A DNA stretch of 18,069 bases from DATBFG01 sp036558645. GTDB lineage: Bacteria > Acidobacteriota > Terriglobia > Terriglobales > Acidobacteriaceae. The stretch covers positions 1 through 18,069 of the forward strand of contig DATBFG010000090.1 of the NCBI GenBank assembly GCA_036558645.1. Reading direction: 5' to 3'. Positions 14,383 to 18,069 of the stretch are shown piece by piece (within the stretch, counting starts at the first letter, position 1; each line of letters begins with the position of its first letter). Under the pieces are notes generated by a model that saw nothing but the letters and a program-made list of their open reading frames with translations, made no database searches and had not been told where the DNA came from. A program made the translations under genes and the position numbers.

Positions 14383-15528
14383 TCAAGCTGGAGCGCCAAT
14401 GTTCGTCAGCGCCTCGCTCCTGCGGTGATCGTAGTTGTAATACGCTGCGCACGAGCCTTCTGAAGAAACCATTAACGCTCCCACGGGCTGTTCTGGTGTG
14501 CATTCTCGCCCAAATAACTTACACTGTGGTGGCTTCAAGACTCCCTTCAGCACCTCACCGCATTGAGCGGCTTTAGGGTCGGTCACCCTCACACCTGGGA
14601 CCTGAAAGCGGCGTTCCGCATCCCACGCCGCGTAGCTTTCGCGGATCCGCAAAGCGGACTGGGAAATGAATCCCATCCCGCGCCACTCAAAGTACGGCCG
14701 TATTTCGAACACTTCAGCCATTGCTTTAAGAGCTGACCGATTTCCCTCCCACGGAACCGCTCGTTTGTACTGATTCTCAACTTTCGCTTCGTGCCCCCTG
14801 AGTTGTTGCAGCAACATCACGATCGACTGCAGGATATCCGCCGGCTCGAAACCGGAGACCACGATCGGTTTGTTCTCCTTCTTCGCAACCCACTCATAGG
14901 GCCGGCACCCAATGACGGTAGAAACATGTCCTGGTCCGATGAAGGCGTCGATCCGCATATCGGGCGAATCGAGAATCGCTCGGATTGCAGGGATGATAGT
15001 CACATGGTTGCAAAAGACTGAGAAATTGAAGATGTTCTTTGCCTTAGCGCGCATCAGGATCAGAGCAGTGGAAGGAGCCGTCGTCTCAAATCCGATCGCA
15101 AAAAAAATCACTTCCTTCCCTGGATTTCTTTCCGCAATTTTGAGAGCGTCCGAAGGTGAATAGACGACGCGAATATCCATTCCGCGCGCCCTGTGTTGTA
15201 GCGGGCTGCCACAGGCCCCGGGCACGCGCATCATGTCACCGAAGGCAGTGAAGATGAAGTTCGAATCTTTTGCCAACGATAAGCCGTCATCGATTCGACC
15301 CATGGGCAGCACACAGACAGGGCAACCGGGGCCATGCACGAGCTCGATGTTCGGAGGAAGAAGGTCTTTTATGCCAAACCGGTAAATGGCATGCGTATGG
15401 CCCCCACACACTTCCATGAATCGGTAGTGGCGGCCTCTATCGGCAAGGCTTGGTCCAGCCAGACGGCGAATCTCGGATACTGCATGTCCGATCACTGCCG
15501 GATCACGGAACTCATCGACGAATTTCAC
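14383..15528 (-). CDS. hypD: Hydrogenase formation protein HypD
   Basis: 381 residues, GTG start overlapping the hypC stop as GTGA; the start MKFVDEFRDP is typical. With HypC it forms the scaffold on which the Fe(CN)2CO group is built. Conserved motifs: CGGHTHAI at 41-48 (Cys41), GPGCPVC at 67-72 (Cys69, Cys72), the central GFETT and GPGHVS, and four C-terminal Cys that bind the [4Fe-4S] cluster (323, 336, 343, 360). No missing residue seen. Confidence 0.97.
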   Translation of the reverse strand: MKFVDEFRDPAVIGHAVSEIRRLAGPSLADRGRHYRFMEVCGGHTHAIYRFGIKDLLPPNIELVHGPGCPVCVLPMGRIDDGLSLAKDSNFIFTAFGDMMRVPGACGSPLQHRARGMDIRVVYSPSDALKIAERNPGKEVIFFAIGFETTAPSTALILMRAKAKNIFNFSVFCNHVTIIPAIRAILDSPDMRIDAFIGPGHVSTVIGCRPYEWVAKKENKPIVVSGFEPADILQSIVMLLQQLRGHEAKVENQYKRAVPWEGNRSALKAMAEVFEIRPYFEWRGMGFISQSALRIRESYAAWDAERRFQVPGVRVTDPKAAQCGEVLKGVLKPPQCKLFGRECTPEQPVGALMVSSEGSCAAYYNYDHRRSEALTNIGAPA

Positions 15529-15827
15529 GTCTGGCCCCGCTCGTTTCCGCTTGTTGACTGGTTGAATTCATAGCCCCGAATCTCCTCCAATGCCGCCTCG
15601 TGCTCACCGAGAACAGTAAGGGCCTGCAGCTGGTCTAGAGCCTGTTCTGCGCTGATCTTGCTCATGGCAAAACCGACATGAATGAGGACCCAATCTCCTA
15701 TCCTTGGAGGGTCGTCACCAAGCAGTCCGGTGTCGATTTGACGACGCACACCAGCCAGCTCCACGACGGCAGAGGACTCTTCAGCGGCAAGTAGCTCGAC
15801 GATTTTTGCCGGTATTGCCAGACACAT
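15525..15827 (-). CDS. hypC: Hydrogenase assembly chaperone HypC
   Basis: 100 residues. It begins MCLAIPAKI; Cys2 is the residue that binds the Fe group and the hydrogenase large-subunit precursor. HVGFAMSKI at 50-58 is the second signature, with His50. An AAGAGA stretch about 9 bases before the ATG may serve as ribosome binding site. The C-terminal 15 residues are a non-conserved tail. It is the first hyp gene, 102 bases after the small ORF at 15930-16019. Confidence 0.95.
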   Translation of the reverse strand: MCLAIPAKIVELLAAEESSAVVELAGVRRQIDTGLLGDDPPRIGDWVLIHVGFAMSKISAEQALDQLQALTVLGEHEAALEEIRGYEFNQSTSGNERGQT

Positions 15828-15929
15828 TCGCAGATTCTCTTCAGATTATCGACGTTTTTGATTGTTGACCACTCCCCGGTTATCCAGGTCTTGCTCGCGT
15901 CGAGACCCGACGCTGCGAGTACCGGACAT

Positions 15930-16019
15930 TCATGTAGGCACGCCCAAGCGAGGCAGAATCCAGCCCAGGAACACGAAATAACCGCAAACCTCGAGAATGA
16001 ACTCTAGCCAGCCGGACAT
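15930..16019 (-). CDS. Small ORF for a 29-residue single-span membrane peptide
   Basis: Found by reading the gap between the FAD oxidoreductase and hypC; too short for ordinary gene calling. The ATG at 16019 is preceded by AAGGGAG with 7 bases of spacing, the best ribosome binding site in this part of the operon, and starts 30 bases after the oxidoreductase stop at 16050. The peptide begins MSGWLEFILE, continues with a hydrophobic aromatic run (V11 to L22, including FVFLGWIL) and ends PRLGVPT, so it could span the membrane once with a single Arg (Arg24) just after the span. Two Trp and one Cys are present. I do not recognise a family. Position suggests it anchors or modulates the oxidoreductase or a hydrogenase component; this is inference. 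Confidence 0.6.
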   Translation of the reverse strand: MSGWLEFILEVCGYFVFLGWILPRLGVPT

Positions 16020-16049
16020 TTTCCGGCTCCCTTGAACTACTCCACAGTA

Positions 16050-17315
16050 TCAGCCTGCATGCGCCAAAGTGCGTGACATCACTTTCAGGCCGAGGTCCAT
16101 TGCTTCCCATGCCAAGCCGGCATGAAAGGGTTCTCCGTTTCCAAATCGCCAGGGCAGATAGAGGCCGAGTGCCTTCTTTCCAATCCTCCAAAGTGGTGAC
16201 ACCCCGACTCTGTAGTGATTCACATCTTCCGCTGCAACGGTGACCTGCTTTGCCGGGTCGTAAGTATACCTCAACGGGACCTGTGCAAACGTGGCTTTGT
16301 TCAGCTCCTCCATCACACACATACTCATCGGCTCGAAATTCACCTCCGGCGACTTGCCCTTGATCGCTGCTCGAATATGATCGGCGGCAGCATCCGCCTG
16401 CAAGAGAGCGAGGAATGCTTGCTTGATCGGGAAATCCGCAATGTCGCCGACAGCAAAAATTCCGTCCTGCCCTTTTACGCGGCGGCTTTCCGGGTCCACC
16501 AAAATAAAACCGCGGTGATCAACGGGAAAGTTCGCGTATCGCTGGCCCGGAACGTAGGGCGGAAAGGAGACCAAAACATCATACTCGTGCTTGTCACCAT
16601 TTTGGAAGAAGACAGCATCCCGTTCCACGCGGCCAACTGGGCAACCTTTGAAGCCGTGAATCCCTCGTTCTTCGAACTCGCCTGCAACGACTGTGTTCAA
16701 CCTTGGCCCGAAAGCCTCGATGTAGCTGTCCTCGTAGGTCCTCCACGTGATATCGATTCGGTCTCGTACTCCCTGCGTACGCAGCCACGTGTCCGTCATC
16801 AGCGCTATTTCATAGAGCGGTCCCGAGCAGCGATTATTCGGCGGTATTAAAAAGAGGAGGCGCTGCGTTTCCTTCTCGCGTGCTTTTTCCACGAGGCGCG
16901 CGTAACTATGCCGCAGCCTTAACATTTCTTCGGGAGTCCAGAGGGTGATTGCGTGCTCGCGCAGGCCTGGGATCTCCTCAGGCCGCATATCGGCGCCCGT
17001 CGCGATCACCAGATAGTGGTATGGAAGTTCATAGCTGGAAAGGAAGATGGTCCGGTGGTCGGCATCCACACCGACGACTTGATCCTGGATGAACGCAATG
17101 TCCTTTTGTCGGGTGGGCTCCTCCAGGTAAATGCGATACTTTTCAGGATCTTCTCCAAATGGAATGTAGATCGTGTTCGGCTTGAACAGGAAATAACTCC
17201 TGTCAGATATTAGCGTGACATTTACATTATCGTGAAGCTTGTGCTTCAAGTAGAACGCGCTTTCAAGCCCCGCGAATCCCCCGCCGAGGATCACCACGTT
17301 CGGACGTGCTTTCAT
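16050..17315 (-). CDS. FAD-dependent oxidoreductase, sulfide:quinone oxidoreductase-like
   Basis: 421 residues. N-terminal FAD-binding Rossmann motif VVILGGGFAGLESA (7-20), LVIATGAD at 102-109, and the second FAD motif GIFAVGDIADFP (285-295). Length and layout match SQR/type-II NADH dehydrogenase-like flavoproteins. Cys163 (NNRCSGPLYE) and Cys333 (MSMCVMEE) fall where the redox-active Cys pair of SQRs is expected, with a third at Cys225; there is no obvious NADH-binding GxGxxG in the middle (about 150-160 is LLFLIPPN), which favours SQR over NDH-2. The C-terminal 50 residues contain amphipathic stretches (KKALGLYLPWRF; MDLGLKVMSRTL) suited to monotopic membrane binding. AAAGGAGA lies 7 bases before the ATG. 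It leads the operon that continues into the small membrane ORF and the hyp genes, so it may pass electrons to quinone in connection with the hydrogenase. Confidence 0.8.
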   Translation of the reverse strand: MKARPNVVILGGGFAGLESAFYLKHKLHDNVNVTLISDRSYFLFKPNTIYIPFGEDPEKYRIYLEEPTRQKDIAFIQDQVVGVDADHRTIFLSSYELPYHYLVIATGADMRPEEIPGLREHAITLWTPEEMLRLRHSYARLVEKAREKETQRLLFLIPPNNRCSGPLYEIALMTDTWLRTQGVRDRIDITWRTYEDSYIEAFGPRLNTVVAGEFEERGIHGFKGCPVGRVERDAVFFQNGDKHEYDVLVSFPPYVPGQRYANFPVDHRGFILVDPESRRVKGQDGIFAVGDIADFPIKQAFLALLQADAAADHIRAAIKGKSPEVNFEPMSMCVMEELNKATFAQVPLRYTYDPAKQVTVAAEDVNHYRVGVSPLWRIGKKALGLYLPWRFGNGEPFHAGLAWEAMDLGLKVMSRTLAHAG

Positions 17316-17502
17316 AGGACGCTCTCCTTTCCCGGCATGCGGCCAATCGGTCCAGCGAGTCTTCGCCGTTACTGTTCAGATAACTCGCCTGCACGTCTGT
17401 GAGTGGCAATTGCATGACCACGGCTTCCAGCGCTTGGGTTGGGATGTTCAGCAATGATCGGCGCTGTATCTGCGCAAACTGGCGCAAAGAACGTGCGCGA
17501 AA

Positions 17503-17518
17503 TGGCACAGGGAGTGCA
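17503..17518 (+). promoter_or_regulatory. Sigma-54-like -24/-12 element on the plus strand
   Basis: TGGCAC-AGGGA-GTGCA: perfect -24 box, correct GG-N10-GC spacing, one mismatch in the -12 box. It would start transcription at about 17530 rightwards, into the two hairpins at 17571-17628. No plus-strand gene follows in the window, so the element may be chance or may drive a non-coding RNA. Confidence 0.25.
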
Positions 17519-17570
17519 GTCCAGGGAAAGCCATTTTTCCATCCGCTTCGTCGTCGGCCTGTCGGGAATG

Positions 17571-17628
17571 TGGGAATCGCGCAGCGATTTCCAAGGACTG
17601 TGGAAAGCGGGGTGTGCTTTCCATCAGT
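17571..17628. repeat. Two adjacent strong hairpins
   Basis: Hairpin 1: TGGGAATCGC (17571-17580) pairs along its whole length with GCGATTTCCA (17584-17593), with one G-U and a 3-base loop. Hairpin 2: TGGAAAGC (17601-17608) is perfectly inverted as GCTTTCCA (17616-17623) around a 7-base loop, and ACTG/CAGT extends the stem outward past a one-base bulge to 17597-17628. The two stems have related outer sequence (TGGGAA, TGGAAA), as in REP/BIME-type intergenic repeats. Confidence 0.6.
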
Positions 17629-17749
17629 ACGTCATTTCCACAGGCAAGGTTTTTATTCGGCCGCCCAGACCGGGCACTCCGCAAAATGCGACGCTGATAA
17701 TCATCAAGGTGCGCTTGTGACGTTCGTAGCGCTTTTTCACGGATTCCAT
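17624..17749 (-). CDS. Doubtful small ORF, 41 residues
   Basis: ATG at 17749, stop at 17624, with AAAGGGG only 3 bases before the ATG, which is closer than ideal. The product would begin MESVKKRYERHKRTLMIISV: a basic N-terminus followed by a short hydrophobic stretch to about residue 30. It overlaps the right arm of hairpin 2. It could be a small membrane peptide or simply an open frame inside a repeated element; I recognise no family. Confidence 0.2.
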   Translation of the reverse strand: MESVKKRYERHKRTLMIISVAFCGVPGLGGRIKTLPVEMTY

Positions 17750-17975
17750 GAACCCCTTTGCATGAAAGGGAGCCAGCCGGTCTAAGCGGTTTAGACGGCC
17801 TTTGGATGCACATCAATGATATCGAATCCGACCATGTCGCAGGAGCTGACGTGAATCCGATTGTTGCGTGGAAATGGATTTTTGATTGACGGCCCGAACG
17901 CTTCCGAAGCGGAGCATCAAGCGATAGGTCTGACGTGTATCGTTACCGGAGGTCGTTCATGCGCTAGTTCGGCAC

Positions 17976-18069
17976 TCAGGTCTTCTGAAGTGGACGGTCA
18001 TATCCAAGTGCCAGACGCAAGCGGCGGTCAATGACTTGTAAGCACTCTTGAACCCTATCGCGTTCTGGG
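17976..18069 (-). CDS. C-terminal fragment of an unidentified protein, running off the window edge
   Basis: An open frame enters at the right edge and ends at the stop codon at 17976-17978. The visible 30 residues include RVQECLQVIDRRLRLALGYD, with regular helix-like spacing of hydrophobic residues and codon use like the neighbouring genes. The N-terminal part lies beyond 18069. I do not recognise the family from so little sequence; by position it may be part of the hydrogenase locus. Confidence 0.45.
   Translation of the reverse strand, partial: PERDRVQECLQVIDRRLRLALGYDRPLQKT

Larger units (their letters stand above)
17316..17975. other. Long intergenic region upstream of the oxidoreductase-hyp operon
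   Basis: About 660 bases with several open frames on both strands, none with recognisable protein content. It holds the ribosome binding site for the oxidoreductase (just above 17315), a stem TGCGC/GCGCA (17471-17486), a sigma-54-like element on the plus strand (17503-17518), two strong hairpins (17571-17628), a doubtful small ORF (17624-17749), and dyads at 17780-17796 (GTCTAA/TTAGAC) and 17899-17911 (CGCTTC-C-GAAGCG). The density of inverted repeats suggests a structured or repetitive intergenic element. Confidence 0.5.

Noticed and set aside
15880..16320. 146-codon minus-strand frame across the end of the oxidoreductase and the gap before hypC
   Set aside because: Overlaps the flavoprotein in another frame, has no recognisable domain, and the 29-codon ORF in the same gap has a far better ribosome binding site.
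17263..17508. 81-codon minus-strand frame overlapping the oxidoreductase start
   Set aside because: Its only plausible part is helix-like but it runs into the flavoprotein gene out of frame and has no ribosome binding site.
17399..17785. 128-codon plus-strand frame in the same region
   Set aside because: Low-complexity composition, no motif and no good start; competes with equally long frames on the other strand.
17448..17816. 122-codon minus-strand frame in the region upstream of the oxidoreductase
   Set aside because: No ribosome binding site or family resemblance; it runs straight through both hairpins, and frames on both strands are open there, as expected for GC-rich non-coding sequence.
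1..18069. CRISPR arrays, tRNA or rRNA genes, insertion sequences and transposases
   Set aside because: No regularly spaced direct repeats, no cloverleaf or rRNA sequence, and no transposase motif or terminal inverted repeats flanked by target duplications were seen on reading through.

Overview
The window is a compact stretch of bacterial chromosome of fairly high GC. Nearly every gene lies on the minus strand, with short or overlapping junctions. Gene content (tandem universal stress proteins, a DUF2934-Hsp20 protein, a Pat-like acyl-CoA synthetase/acetyltransferase and a full [NiFe]-hydrogenase maturation set) suggests a soil or subsurface heterotroph, possibly Acidobacteriota. That placement is inference; there is no rRNA or other marker gene here.

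Layout from right to left, the direction of transcription. At the right edge is the last part of an unidentified gene (17976-18069). A gap of about 660 bp follows (17316-17975); it holds two strong hairpins and a doubtful 41-codon ORF. Next comes the hydrogenase-accessory operon: an SQR-like FAD oxidoreductase (17315-16050), a previously unmarked 29-codon membrane-peptide ORF with a good ribosome binding site (16019-15930), hypC, hypD, hypE, a tandem-SIS-domain protein, hypF, hypA and hypB (ending at 8844). From hypC to hypB most genes overlap or are coupled. The hydrogenase subunits, a maturation protease and HypX are not in the window.

After a 333-bp gap comes a monocistronic universal stress protein (8510-7554). 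It converges on, and overlaps, the only plus-strand gene, a broken chimera of a histidine-kinase H-box region and the tail of an NtrC-type sigma-54 activator (7148-7663). The next block is a stress operon (6846-25): DUF2934-Hsp20, USP, phosphoglycerate mutase, two tandem-duplicated USPs, and the large acyl-CoA synthetase/GNAT protein.

The regulatory signal I find most striking is a set of minus-strand GG-N10-GC elements with TTGCA/T at the -12 box, matching sigma-54 promoters. They lie in front of Hsp20 (TGGCAG-N5-TTGCA) and the solitary USP (TGGTGC-N5-TTGCT), with weaker ones in front of both duplicated USPs. The remnant NtrC-family regulator beside them fits a sigma-54-controlled stress regulon whose local regulator has decayed.

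Taken together, the region resembles in function a hypoxia or energy-starvation island: hydrogenase maturation and quinone reduction for respiration, USPs and Hsp20 for dormancy, and an acetyltransferase that could modify the USPs. The gene set is reminiscent of the mycobacterial DosR regulon, but the predicted promoter type is different.
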